From Saccoglossus kowalevskii (Eukaryota > Hemichordata > Enteropneusta > Harrimaniidae): a DNA stretch of 31,926 nt. Positions within the stretch are counted from its first letter, which is position 1. Every line of letters starts with the position of its first letter. Location of the stretch: positions 199,517-231,442 of the forward strand of contig NW_003112469.1 of assembly GCF_000003605.2 (NCBI RefSeq), in the 5' to 3' direction. The notes below the pieces were generated by a model. The model searched no databases. It was not told where the DNA came from and saw only the letters and a list, made by a program, of their open reading frames with translations. Of this stretch, positions 1 to 11,554 are shown in pieces. The position numbers and the translations under genes are program-made.

Positions 1-394
1 CTGTGCGTCTCCTGATAAACATTTCACAATTTCTCAGAATATTGGTCTATTGTGATATAATAACAATTTAGAATATCTTTATAAATTTGTGTCATTAGAC
101 AAAACTGACCATCTATTATTCTGTTATTTCAGTCACCTATTTGAAAAAAAATATACTGCAATTTAATAACTCCCAAACTATCCACTTATTTTAACATTTG
201 ACTGTGCATTGCAAAATAAATTGAACGAACTGTATCAACCTTTACTTTTCAATTGAAATTTGCACAATTTTAACACTAGCAAATCTTGTAAAAAGACTAA
301 GTGAATTTAAATGTGAAAGCCAATGCAGTGATTGCACAAAAGACATCAATGATATCATCTAAACCCACTACCCAGCAAAGCTCTGACAATGTGC
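1..394. repeat. Direct repeat, left copy (flank of minisatellite; continues left of window)
   Basis: This segment reappears at 1252-1645, offset by exactly 1251 bp. I compared the two by eye and found no substitution or indel, including an 8-A run. The match stops at base 394/1645, exactly where the 21-bp minisatellite begins in the left copy. The left boundary is unknown because the match reaches base 1. Such identity implies a very recent duplication, gene conversion or an assembly artefact. Confidence 0.9.
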
Positions 395-1225
395 GACAGG
401 GATTTTGCAGTGTCTGGCAGGGATTTTGCAGTGTCTGGCAGGGATTTTGGTGTGTCCAAAAGGGATTTTGGTGTGTCCAACAGATTTTGGTGTGTCAGAC
501 AGGGATTTTGGTGTGTCTGACAGGGATTTTGGTGTGTCCGACAGGGATTTTGGTGTGTCCGACAGGGATTTTGGTGTGTCCGACAAGGATTTTGCAGTGT
601 CCGACAGGGATTTTGGTGTGTCAGACAGGGATTTTGGTGTGTCAGACAAGGATTTTGGTGTGTCAGACAAGGATTTTGGTGTGTCAGACAGGGATTTTGT
701 GGCATCCCACAGGAATTTTGGGGTGTCCTACAAGGATTTTGGTGTGTCCGACAGGGATTTTGGTGTGTCCGACAGGGATTTTGGTGTGTCCGACAAGGAT
801 TTCGCAGTGTCAGACAGAGATTTTGGTGTGTCCGACAAGGGATTTTGGTGTGTCAGACAGGGATTTTGGTGTGTCAGACAAGGATTTTGGTGTGTCAGAC
901 AGGGATTTTGGTGTCAGACAGGGATTTTGGTGTGTCAGACAGGGATTTTGGTGTGTCAGACAAGGATTTTGGTGTGTCAGACAGGGATTTTGGTGTGTCA
1001 GACAGGGATTTTGGTGTGTCAGACAGGGATTTTGTGGCGTCCCACAAGGATTTTGGGGTGTCCAACAGGGATTTTGGGGTCTCCGACAAGGATTTTGGGG
1101 TGTCCGACAGGGATTTTGGGGTGTCCGACAGGGATTTTGGGGTGTCCGACAGGGATTTTGGGGTGTCCGACAAGGATCTTGGGGTGTCCAACAGGGATTT
1201 TGGGGTGTCCGACAGGGATTTTGGG
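395..1225. repeat. 21-bp minisatellite, about 40 units
   Basis: The consensus unit is GACAGGGATTTTGGTGTGTC plus one base (21 bp), with GACAAGG, GGGGTG and GTCAGACA variants. The first units are more diverged (GCAGTGTCTGGC type). One unit near 481 lacks 3 bp, one near 838 has an extra base and one near 911 lacks 2 bp. Because 21 is a multiple of 3 and the unit lacks stops, long ORFs appear in several frames on both strands (for example 301-1251 and 405-1322 on +, 355-705 on -). These encode monotonous 7-residue repeats and should not be taken as genes. Units become GGGG-rich towards the right end, so the array is not homogenised end to end. Confidence 0.95.
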
Positions 1226-1251
1226 CAATAAAGTCACAAAATCAGTTGTAA

Positions 1252-1645
1252 CTGTGCGTCTCCTGATAAACATTTCACAATTTCTCAGAATATTGGTCTA
1301 TTGTGATATAATAACAATTTAGAATATCTTTATAAATTTGTGTCATTAGACAAAACTGACCATCTATTATTCTGTTATTTCAGTCACCTATTTGAAAAAA
1401 AATATACTGCAATTTAATAACTCCCAAACTATCCACTTATTTTAACATTTGACTGTGCATTGCAAAATAAATTGAACGAACTGTATCAACCTTTACTTTT
1501 CAATTGAAATTTGCACAATTTTAACACTAGCAAATCTTGTAAAAAGACTAAGTGAATTTAAATGTGAAAGCCAATGCAGTGATTGCACAAAAGACATCAA
1601 TGATATCATCTAAACCCACTACCCAGCAAAGCTCTGACAATGTGC
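1252..1645. repeat. Direct repeat, right copy
   Basis: Second copy of bases 1-394. It is followed by unique sequence instead of a minisatellite. The 26 bases between the array and this copy (1226-1251) probably also precede base 1, outside the window, if the larger unit is tandem. Confidence 0.9.
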
Positions 1646-2763
1646 AAGTTCATTACCAATTAAATAATACCGGTAAATAGCTTATAATTACTCGTAATTC
1701 TCTATTCAAGTCAGGTTAATCTGTTTTGTGTGGGTGCCGCTGCACCTTTCCACTTGGTTTGTGCCATTTCACTGCTTGTTCTCTGCTGTACATTATGCAC
1801 TATTATCTATGGCACGTGTACAAGTATATGGAACAACAAGGCACCCCTTTGCATTCACTGAATCAGGCTCATTTAAAGGATTACAGATATGCATTCCAAG
1901 TCTTTCACCTCCTTTCAATACTTGCACCAAAAGTAACGTTTCCATGACAATTACTCAAGCATGGTAATCACAATGAGAACAGGTTGATCTGTCCCGTTAG
2001 CAAGGAAAAATGAGTGAAATCAACTAGAGAAACAAAGTCCCACTTGTTTCTGCACACCACATGCTATGTCTCTCTCTACATTTCAATTGCACAGGCGTTG
2101 CACACATGTTAACATTTCTGTCAGAAAATACACAAGTCAAACAGCTCACTTGATTAAAGGTTTCACAACAATCAAAACAATGGTTTGGTCCGCAAAGAAA
2201 AGATCAAAAGACCATGTGATGATTTTTTTTTTGTATAGTAATACTTTTTTTCAAGAAATTTAAAATGCACTATATAATGATGCAGTTCACACAACCTACA
2301 ATTTTTTTTCTGCATTGTAACATTTTTTTTTCAAGAAATTTAAAAGATACACTACAGAATGCCATGTATAGGGATCAAGCCAATCAAAAACAAAAAAAAC
2401 ATACATATAGTTATAAAAATAAATGTTGAACACAAACCAACACATCTATGCTACAATCTCTAAATTGATTTCTGATTCAAAATGTTAATACAATAACCTT
2501 TTCACCACTAGTTCCCTCTTTTCATCACAAATAGTTCCGTTTATAGTCTACACCTTCCTCCAGAAGATTGGGTCAAAAATAGCCACATTTTTTGAGTAAA
2601 AAATTAAAATTTACTCAAATTTTGTCTGTTAGCTCCAAAATTAGGGTTTATATCCATAAATATTGAAAAATATAAGAAAAAAGTGAAGAAAAATTTGGGC
2701 AAGAAAATATAGTGGTGAAATGTTAATATGCAGTTCTTTTTACAGCCAAAATATGTTTTCTAT
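1646..2763. other. Non-coding AT-rich DNA with a short diverged duplication
   Basis: I see no recognisable gene. The only structure is a pair of diverged direct repeats at about 2240-2282 and 2318-2360, sharing a T-run followed by TCAAGAAATTTAAAA and ending in an ATAATG/AGAATG motif about 78 bp apart. Small ORFs here (up to 79 codons) have no family features. Confidence 0.6.
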
Positions 2764-2962
2764 ATGTAAAATACTTTATTTTAGCTGGAATTAATTTTCG
2801 CTAATAAGGCATTTTGTTGGTTTTTTATGAAGTTTATTTTACACTGAGTTATGAGATGAGTTTAATCATAGACTTTTAGAGGGTCTATGGTTTAATGTAG
2901 GAAAAAAGGTATTTTCACTAATCTTTATTTTCAGCAAAAAGTGAAAATAAAATAATTTACAG
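2764..2962. mobile_element. MITE-like element, copy 1 (family shared with 18108-18313)
   Basis: The element is about 199 bp. Its left end reads TGTAAAATACTTTATTTTAG and its right end, reverse-complemented, reads CTGTAAATTATTTTATTTTC, forming degenerate terminal inverted repeats. The interior resembles the copy at 18108-18313. The right flank is TA, but the left flank has decayed. A non-autonomous DNA transposon with TA target duplication fits best. No transposase is encoded. Confidence 0.7.
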
Positions 2963-2964
2963 TA

Positions 2965-4079
2965 TTTAACACATGACTTTATTGATAGCCAATATGGATT
3001 GCATCAAGCAAGTGATGTTTTAAAACAGCTCATTTTCAAAAAATAAAATATTAAAATCAACAATGTTTGATCTAATTTTTCAAGATCTCAAAGCAATTAC
3101 TGATACAGTGATAATCATGTTCAACTAACCAAACAAAAAGTCCCCTACTTCAAGAAAGGAAACACTGAAGTAGACTTAACTGTGCATAAATTAAAACTTG
3201 AAAGCCATGTTGATTTAAGATAGAATATAGGACTTCCTCCTAAGATGATGAGACAATGCTAAGCAATTATCACCTAATTCACTGCACACAGACCCAGCCA
3301 TCAATTAGAGGCAATTAACTAAAACAACAGGAATCTAATTAACATTACTCAACCAATGGTAATGAGCTGGGTACTTTGCAGTTGTTTTAGCAATCAACAA
3401 CCAAGTTGCCAACTCATACTGTTACGCAACCACTGCATCCATTGCGTTATGCCACTAACAAGGAAGTGTACAACTGTGCTTGGGTTTACCCTAATTCCCA
3501 ATCAAATACAACAGCATTGTCAAAGCCAGTGTGGGGTAATATTGATCTGTCAGCTTAGGTTGAGTTTATTACAGTATAGCAAAGACATTAGAAAGTTTCC
3601 TAATTTCTTCGAGTATAGCAAATCTCCATCATATGCTGACGAGTCAGATGTTTCAAGTTATATTTATGACATCGAACAGTGAACAAGATTGTTTAACTGT
3701 ATGCTTAATTTAATATTTGTATTTTTGTTTTGTAGTATATAAGGCAATTTATTCTTTTACAAAGAAATGTGGTGATTTTGATATATTTTAATCTGTAATA
3801 TGTGTTATTAGTGTTTTTTCTCCGAGACCAAACTTGTTCAGTTAAAAAATTAAATATTATAAAATGTCATTTAATATAGATAACTTTATAATTTTGTTCA
3901 ATACTCTAGCTTGATAAGAGCAAATGACTTATCGTAAAATAAGATGTTTGTTTTTAGAAGAAAAATGAATGTCACTATACTGCTCTGTGCCTCTACAGAA
4001 ATTTACCTGCACATTGCTTGAGTGTTTTTATCAAGATCCATTACATCAAAAATACTTCCAAATTGACCATTTTCCGTTC
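2965..4079. other. Non-coding AT-rich DNA
   Basis: No gene, repeat array or conserved motif is evident. A 108-codon ORF at 3356-3682 lacks any recognisable domain and is probably chance. Confidence 0.6.
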
Positions 4080-4420
4080 ACTGCGAGAATCACGCGTTAT
4101 GCGTGAAATCAAACGTAAAAACAGGACAAACAAAGGTCATAGCGTCGTAGTCGCGTCAAACATCGCGTGGGATTCGACAAACGCGAAAGTATTTCGGGGA
4201 CATTTCCATGCTTAATAATGTGTTTTCCACATTTGATGATAGGCAATTTCGATTTAGTAAGGGTATTCGGAAGCAATATTCCTCTGTCCAAGATCGGCCG
4301 GTCAATGTAAGCTGCGAAATAAAGAAATTCTAGTTCAAAATCAAATCGTTCGATTTTTGCGGCAGACGTTCGACGCGCGTCTTTCATGCATCTCGCGAGA
4401 TCTCGCAATTGTACGGAAAA
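4080..4420. promoter_or_regulatory. Isolated CpG-rich patch with TCTCGCGAGA palindrome
   Basis: CpG dinucleotides are dense here, while the flanking kilobases are almost free of them. The patch ends in the palindrome TCTCGCGAGA (4391-4400), immediately repeated in part as TCTCGC. In vertebrates this decamer is a promoter element bound by factors such as ZBTB33/Kaiso. It may be an unmethylated promoter or a first non-coding exon. No convincing ORF is attached; the two overlapping ORFs at 4018-4215 (+) and 4109-4408 (-) lack family signatures. Confidence 0.4.
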
Positions 4421-7400
4421 TCACCTATTGCTTTTTTAAGAGGAAATGGAGGTCACAAATTGTTACCACTGTAAAGATTAGAAAGAACATATAGTACTTG
4501 GATTTATAGACTTAGAGTTATTACAGCTCCCTGGAGTATGTAAGCATATGATGGGCTTCTATAATGTATGTTTGTACTTTTATGGTATCCCAGATTATCC
4601 ATAAGGATTATACATATGAGCCACATTTAACCAGAAAATGACAAAAATAATCACCAAAATCAAAGAATTAAAGTTATCACAAACCTGATCAAGGTCTACA
4701 TACAAATTATCAAAACAATCGCAAAATATAATATAAAAATATTACTTTAACAGAAAATAGATGGGCCAACTAAAAGAAGGATTACAGTACATAATAGCTT
4801 TCAACACACTTAGAAGATAAAATAGAAACAATACTTAGTTTCCAACTACTGTATCTTAAGATTATAAGCTGCTTAATTAATTAACACATGTATGGAACAT
4901 GGGTAATAACCAACAAAAAAGTCTTACGAAACAGTAGCAAAATTAAGAAGAGAAAACATAATAGTACTTACGTTAACAGTAAATAAAATCCTTTTAAAAA
5001 ATTTGATTCTTTACAGTAATCAGTGCTACAAAACAAATCTATTATACAATTCAAACTGATTACCTTATTAGGAATACATGTGATTACAGAAATAACAAAT
5101 ATGTTTATGTTCAAAGTGAGTCTTATTTTAATGTTACAACCTACAATAAATATAATTTTTGTAATAACATAGTTTGTTTCAATATACTAGTGCTGCAGAT
5201 TACTTTATTTTAAATTTTTAATAATATACAAATTATTTTAAAAACCAATATCAAATAAGCATATAATACATGTATATATTATGGTATTAGTGGTAAATCA
5301 GTAATTTAATGGGTTAAAAGATAGTGAGGTTAAAGATGAGTAATGATTCAGTCAGGCATAATTTCCAATACAAACTGGTTTATCTTGTAGATCATGTTAA
5401 AATTATACATTTTAATAACAAATCAATTACTTAATCAGTTTCTCGATAAAAATAATAGAGTTACCTATTTTCTTTCTCTGTCATTAGTAAATATAATAAA
5501 TTAGAATTTGTTTTCAAAATTCACTAATCATCTAAACATGAATTAGTAAAAATTACATTGTTTTCTTATGTCAATTATCAGAACACTAAAAAAAATTAAG
5601 AGAGCACCCAGAATCCTAGAGCATTCTGTGCATTCTGATAAGAAGATATACACTGTTTTGATAACAGTACAAGAACAGTCAGGCAGGAAATGGTTCAACA
5701 TTAACACCCACTAGGGAGCCACAATCAAAGTTGACAAATCAATTGATAACACTTTTCACTTGCACATTAACAAAAGTAGCATGCGATTGCTGCATTTTCA
5801 GAAGACTTGTGAAATGGTAGAAGAGTTATAGCAAGGCAAACATAGCAAGTCAAATGGTAGTCAAATGCTACAGTTTATTAAAAACAAAAATAAAATAATA
5901 AAACTTGTGAGCTCCAAGCAATCAGTGGAAAACAACATTGTTCATTAGTTGTTGTCACAGTAACTGTTCATTTATCATATTTGTATACATTGAGAATATA
6001 GCGTGTTAATGAAACAGGTAATGAGGTTTAACACTTTGAATGTCATTGTCAATTTTTGGCACCACCCACGAAATATTTTTCTCTAGTCTGCTCCCTGTCC
6101 ACATGAAATAAAAATCAACAACAATTTTGATTCAAAACTAAAAGCAATATCTGAACCTTTTGAACCTATGGCCCAAAATGGTTATAAAATTTATTGGAAA
6201 TTTGACAAAATGTGAAAATATTTGCACAGAATTTTAAGAGGGAAAACAAATTCAAAGGGTTAATGATCTGTAGAAGTGTAAAAAAATATGTAAATGTACC
6301 GATAGTTTCCAGTGACATATACTTTATGTTAATAAGGAGACACACATTTAATATTGGGGAGGGGATTGTGGAGTGGGTCTTTCGGAGTTGGAGTGAAGAG
6401 AGAAATTCCTCACATAAGCATTTTAGAAAGTTAGAAACATTTTTAAGTGAATAGTATACATAACATAATGTCAATTATTGTTGTCCAATTTTTTGTTTTA
6501 TTTGGATAAATTTTGTAATAGTATGAAGGTGAAGGTGAATCAGAATAGAGGCGCGAGTTTACATTGCAAAATTGGACCTTTTCAGGTAAAGCAGTTTTTC
6601 AAACTGTCCACCAACACAAGAACTTGCAGAACTTAACTCGATAGGGAATAAAATTGATGTGGCCTCCAATGTATTAACCAATTGAAAATTTCACTTAGTG
6701 AGTGAATAACGGTCAGTGTGTAAAGCCTTTTCATTTAAATCTGTGGTATACCCATTCAGGCTATGGGTTTGCGGCTCTATTTTCAGTGTTCAAATACGCC
6801 GACCATACAAGTAGTTTGTATGTTCATACCTGTTTTGTTGCACTTAGTCAAAAAGGTTTCTGTTTCAGTATAGCAAAAGTAGGAAAATCAGTTCTGAGAC
6901 ATGGCACAAATTTTAAAGACAATAATAATAAAAAAAATATTTTTAAATCAGTTTGATGGAAACAATTTAACACTTTCATCAAATTAATGAGACACGATTA
7001 GGATTTTGTAATAAAAGTAATTTCTTGTTGACCTTCCATTGCTCCCTAGTGAGCAATTTTATCAGCAATTTTGACATAAAATGTTGTTACATAATTTTTA
7101 ACAATCGTTATTATAACATTATCTGCGTTAGGCATGGAGCCATTGTCATAGTCATTAAACAACTTTTATGATGACTCGCTAAAGAGAATTTCTAATGTGA
7201 CTGGTTGGTTTGAGATTATCTTTGCTTGATAGTTCATTTATGACTCAATAATACAACACCTGGTATACCACGTAAATTACATCCCATTTAGTTAACACAT
7301 ATTTAATATGTAAATGATTACAGAAAATCAGAATAATTCATTATTGGAGTATTACAAGCTTTTTGTAGTGTGGGGGTTGAATGTAAATGTTAGGTATTTT

Positions 7401-8700
7401 TCTTTATTAATTTATTTTGAATAGGTTTAATTACATTGTGGAAATGTGCACATGTACTGCAACATGCTTCAAATATGCAGAGAGAACACCATGCATGAAC
7501 TTAATGAAGGCTATGAAGGTGATATTAAGATGCCAATGACGCTCATCAAATATGTACAATAATCCTTATAATCTTTTATGAAGGTGACTGAATTGTTTTT
7601 GGAAGAAAAATTAAAACTAATGGTTGAATCATTATAATGGGTCTTATTTAGTAATAACATGACTGTAGAAATACTAATGTCAATGAAAGTAGTTTCAAAT
7701 AGAAGCATGAAATACGGAGAATAAACTATAAGGCTACCGGTGTAACTAATTTTATTTGTTAACAATAAGAAAAAACACAGGAAATAAACAGATTGTTCTG
7801 AAGATGTCTATTTGCGGAGAAGGGTTGAATCACTAGCTTTTGTAGATCCAATAAATTGTGCGGCCACACGTCTCTCACTGTAAACCACTTTAATTTTGCA
7901 AAACAAAATATATTTTGAAACATTGAATATTTACTAGGATTCAAAAGACACAAGCATCTTTTTTCTTTGTTGCCTTTTTTTTTTTTTTTACCTACCACCG
8001 TAAATACAAAATATATAAAAAAATATATATATGGCATCTACATCAGTTGAAAACATCCACACCAAATTTTTGTTTTTCCCTCAAAGAATTTTAGTAAAAT
8101 GAAATAAAAATATTCAGTTTTCATCATCAGTGAACAAATCAGAATGATAATCTTCAGGGAAAAAAAAAATTGAAGCATATTGACAACAGTTTTAGTTTTG
8201 GTTACACACCCATCAGGGCATCCATCGGGCATATTTTTGTTTGTCAATAATTCAAACCTATCTTTACAATGTAATGTTGCAAAAGTATCAATTCTAGACA
8301 ATAATAGTAATTATTCATCGCATGTTCGAATATTGGCTATAAACAATTGCAATTGGCAAGCAGACATTTCATTCAATCTAAATAAATAGCACATCAACCA
8401 GTTACTGCAAACCATTATATTTTTACTGATAATAATCTTGACAATTTAAGGGTTCTCCTGTAGTCAAAATGTTGTGAGGTGGGATGGACTTCTTGTCCAC
8501 AGTAAAATTTACACTGCAAACACAAATTTCAACATTTCCATGGACTTCGATGTAAATGTGTCTGTCACAAAATTAGACCGTTTTACCGTATCTGGCAACC
8601 AACTTGGGTGTGTTTCCAATGAACAGCGATAAGGTAATAAAAAACATTGTTCAGTATAAATGTACAACTGAAAATATTAACACATTTGCTTCCAAATTTC
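4421..8700. other. Long AT-rich non-coding stretch
   Basis: This is mostly A/T-rich sequence with homopolymer runs (for example a T-run of about 15 near 7975-7990) and short TA runs near 8015-8030. ORFs reach only about 102 codons and show no domain or splice-supported continuation. I see no RNA gene or mobile element with clear ends. Confidence 0.6.
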
Positions 8701-10067
8701 TATATCTGTTGTTTTGAAATCAATGAAAAGAACACCGATATCACAAAAGAATCAGTCATTCAGAACTGGAGATTCTATCTCACCCACAAACAACGACCGT
8801 CGTCAGTACGAGTACCCAATGATTATGGACCGGCATTTCAGATACCAATACACCGAACGCTGCGCGAGAGAGCAATACAGTACGCATACGTTGCTCTCCG
8901 GAGTACCGATCCAAAACACACTGTGAACTAGACCGAATTACTAATAAAAGTGATTACACTAAGTATCTGCACGCGCTGTCCCGGAACATGGTGTGAAACA
9001 TTGGGCAAATACAATAAACATTGAATCTAGATCGCAAAAACCCGGAAATGAAATAGCATGCGTATAATACGCCTGACACACGTGTGCCCAGGGTCGACTG
9101 CTGTTGAGTTTTGCAGTTCGTGTTATAAAGCTTGTAAGCTGGTCTGCCAGACACACTCGCCCTAAGGGGTGAAGTCGCTATTTTCGCTATAACTCCGACC
9201 CGTAACGAGTTATTAGACACGACCACAGTCACGCGGTGTGACAAAAGTGTGGCCTGCTTCTATGTGCACCACCGACGCCATCAACATTCACCGCCGATAG
9301 ACTGTCTGCGCGACCGGATAGTTTTATAGAATTCGCGATAAAATACAGCCAAATTACAATTCCTATGTCACCTGGGTGTGAATAAAAACTAAAATATTAA
9401 AATATTTTACCGTTTTCGGGCGTTTCAGTACAGCTTTCCCAGAACAAGCTGCGCAACAAACAGGCATGTTTACTTCTGTCTACAACCGGCTTGGCAAAAT
9501 GGCTTACCCAACGTCACATCTCAAATGAAATTTAATTGGCTAGCAGCTTTGTTGGGCTTTGATGTATATCGAGAATTATGGAATATATGTTCAACGTAGT
9601 GCATTTTGTGATGTAGTAAATAGTAAAAATAATGCAAAAGTACCAAATTCAAGAATGAGATAAAGCATTAAATTGAATATTTTTGTCAAGATTAAATATA
9701 TCTTCAATATGGAACAACCAATCAAATGGCCTCTTATAGAAGTCAGTTCTAACAAGACTTAGTGATGCGCATGCGCGACCTCTAATGCTTCCGTGTTACG
9801 CAAAGACTTACAAAGTTTTTTTAAACAATATTATATCAGCGCATAACGGTTTTGCTGTCAAATCTGAAATCAATCTACTATATATACTACGCATACACGT
9901 AATACACTCACTTGGAAAAGGGGGTGATTTTCGTTGATAGTGTCGATTTTAAATTTAAAAAAAAAATCGCCAGATTTGGTTTAGATTCAAATGACAGAAA
10001 CCGCCTCCGTCGAAACCACACTACGGCTCTCTGCTGACGCTTCTGTCGCTAAACCATCGCCACACAC
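8701..10067. other. CpG-richer region upstream of the Olig gene
   Basis: CpG frequency rises from about 8750 and stays higher to the Olig gene. There are no convincing exons. A 70-codon ORF at 8714-8926 has a varied composition (S/T/R/Y-rich) but no recognisable family. Distal regulatory DNA of Olig is plausible but unproven. Confidence 0.45.
9766..9777 (+). promoter_or_regulatory. NRF-1 type site TGCGCATGCGCG
   Basis: A perfect match to the NRF-1 consensus YGCGCAYGCGCR, about 970 bp upstream of the Olig start codon. Similar motifs lie at 20216-20227 (minus strand) and 21944-21955. Binding is inferred from the motif only. Confidence 0.4.
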
Positions 10068-10223
10068 ATGGCGGAGTGCTTGTCAACTAAACCAATTAAG
10101 CACGGGTCGCACAATTTGCTTGCCTTAAGAACTCCTGTAAGAAACCCAGACAAAGGAGAGGCGTATGTTTTACCAGAATTTCAGAAGTACTGCGACCCGA
10201 AAGAAAAAAAGATTATTTGTTAG
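10068..10223 (+). CDS. Candidate small ORF (51 codons), unrecognised
   Basis: This ATG-to-TAG ORF lies about 515 bp upstream of Olig on the same strand, in CpG-rich DNA. The product begins MAECLSTKPIKHGSHNLLAL, is lysine-rich, has three cysteines and ends YCDPKEKKIIC. It has no signal peptide or membrane segment. Its composition is protein-like, but an open run of this length is expected by chance fairly often. The start has C at -3 and G at +4. An internal CCT|GTAAGA (about 10134-10142) would be a good splice donor, so the first 23 codons could instead be a 5' exon of a spliced transcript. I recognise no family. It could also be an upstream ORF in a longer Olig leader or chance. Confidence 0.25.
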   Translation: MAECLSTKPIKHGSHNLLALRTPVRNPDKGEAYVLPEFQKYCDPKEKKIIC

Positions 10224-10513
10224 TTTTGAAAGTCCACCCGTGTAGAACGCCTGGGGGAAACAAACATTGCTAAAAAGAGTTTAGAACATAAAAGACGAGT
10301 GCTTTATTTCACTGCGCATTCTTACCCTTGTCGGGCTGCTAGTGTCTTGGAAACGGCCTGTCGCGGGCACGCGAGACACGCGTGCACACCAATCAAGTAG
10401 AACGAGGCTACGCACGAGATGCCGTTCTCTACATATTTCTGTGCCATATGTGTACCGCTAGAGTAAAACAATGCCACAATCGCCGGGCGCTTGTTTGAAA
10501 AGGGGCGTCCTTT

Positions 10514-10670
10514 GATTGGGTACACGGCAGCGGCATGGCAGTCAGCCAATCATACGTTGATTGAAGTTTGCACATGAAAGGCCACCATTGTCGCTTCCGA
10601 CGTCCCCATTGTGTCTAATCCACGGTGAACGTATTAAAACCTCGCAACCAGCAACTGTTCGTCGCATTAC
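10514..10670 (+). promoter_or_regulatory. Olig: Putative Olig core promoter
   Basis: A reverse CCAAT box (ATTGG, 10515-10519) and a forward CCAAT box (10546-10550) precede a TATA-like TATTAAAA at 10632-10639. A start site about 25-30 bp further on, near 10664, would give a leader of roughly 75 nt before the ATG. The arrangement is conventional, but the start site is inferred. Confidence 0.4.
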
Positions 10671-10738
10671 TCAACTTCCATTCACTCTCAAAGGTGACGC
10701 ACTTTCAAACTGTCCCGTAATCACATAGCGTGACCTGA

Positions 10739-11467
10739 ATGCAAGTAGCGGTGATCATGTCGGCTAACTTTCCTGAGGTCTCATCACCAAGCGGAAGCGA
10801 AATGGCTCCATCACCACAAGACATTATCATCGACGACACAGCCAGTGAATGCAGCTCCGACTTGAGCGATGACCGATTAGACAGCCTCTCGTCCACTTGC
10901 AGTCCAACTGGGCATCTTTCATCGAGTCGCTTCGGCAAGATGAAGAGGAAAGCGGAAAAGGGACTGAAAGCAATATCCGAGGGCGACCAGCAAGAACTGA
11001 GACTGAAAATCAATAGTCGCGAAAGAAAACGAATGCACGATTTGAATTCTGCGTTGGACGGTCTCCGGGAAGTCATGCCTTACGCTCACGGACCGTCTGT
11101 GCGGAAGTTATCGAAGATCGCGACGCTTCTGTTGGCCAAAAACTACATACTGATGTTGTCAAGCAGTTTAGAAGAGATGAAACGCCTTGTTAGTGACATC
11201 TACCAAGGCGGAAGTACGGGAGTTGTACATCATCCGGGAATCGGCGTCAGCCGGGGAAGGGTACCGGTCATGTCTTCGGCCCTGCACAGAGACGTTATTG
11301 CCAACGCCGTGACGGCGGCCAGTACACAGATAAAGGATATATCATCTCCGCACGCACACGTGGATGCCCACGCTTATAATCGGTGGCCCGTGCCATGCAC
11401 GTGTTCACAGTGTACAGCGGAAACCATGCGTTCGCCGTACACAAATATCGCAAGGTTCAGCAAGTAA
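10739..11467 (+). CDS. Olig: Olig-family bHLH transcription factor
   Basis: This single-exon gene encodes 242 residues. Residues 88-152 form a class A-type bHLH that is almost the vertebrate OLIG sequence: a basic region starting at [17 protein letters not shown] (E95 and the arginines contact the E-box), the loop [10 protein letters not shown], and helix 2 [17 protein letters not shown] followed by [14 protein letters not shown]. The [11 protein letters not shown] and NSRERK forms favour OLIG over BHLHE22/23. The N-terminus is Ser/Asp-rich (residues 33-63). A second conserved block near the C-terminus, [10 protein letters not shown] (216-225), resembles the PCPCSMC motif of OLIG2. Poly-Ala and poly-His tracts typical of vertebrate paralogues are missing. 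An in-frame TGA sits directly before ATG 10739. Met7 (10757) has the better Kozak context (A at -3), so translation may begin there. Olig proteins are nuclear and act in neural progenitor and motor-neuron or glial fate, often as repressors. Confidence 0.96.
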   Translation: MQVAVIMSANFPEVSSPSGSEMAPSPQDIIIDDTASECSSDLSDDRLDSLSSTCSPTGHLSSSRFGKMKRKAEKGLKAISEGDQQELRLKINSRERKRMHDLNSALDGLREVMPYAHGPSVRKLSKIATLLLAKNYILMLSSSLEEMKRLVSDIYQGGSTGVVHHPGIGVSRGRVPVMSSALHRDVIANAVTAASTQIKDISSPHAHVDAHAYNRWPVPCTCSQCTAETMRSPYTNIARFSK

Positions 11468-11554
11468 GCCAGTGTGAACCGAGGTGAACTTTTGAACAAC
11501 TTTGTAAATATTTTTCCTACTTTTATTTTATCTACTTATGCGGCTACTCGGGGT

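Noticed and set aside
301-1322. Long ORFs of 116-316 codons on both strands
   Set aside because: They are by-products of a stop-free 21-bp tandem repeat; several frames are open at once and there is no non-repeat domain.
1-1645. LTR retrotransposon with the direct repeats as LTRs
   Set aside because: No polyprotein, primer binding site or polypurine tract is seen, the interior is a minisatellite, and the left end is outside the window. A tandem duplication is simpler.
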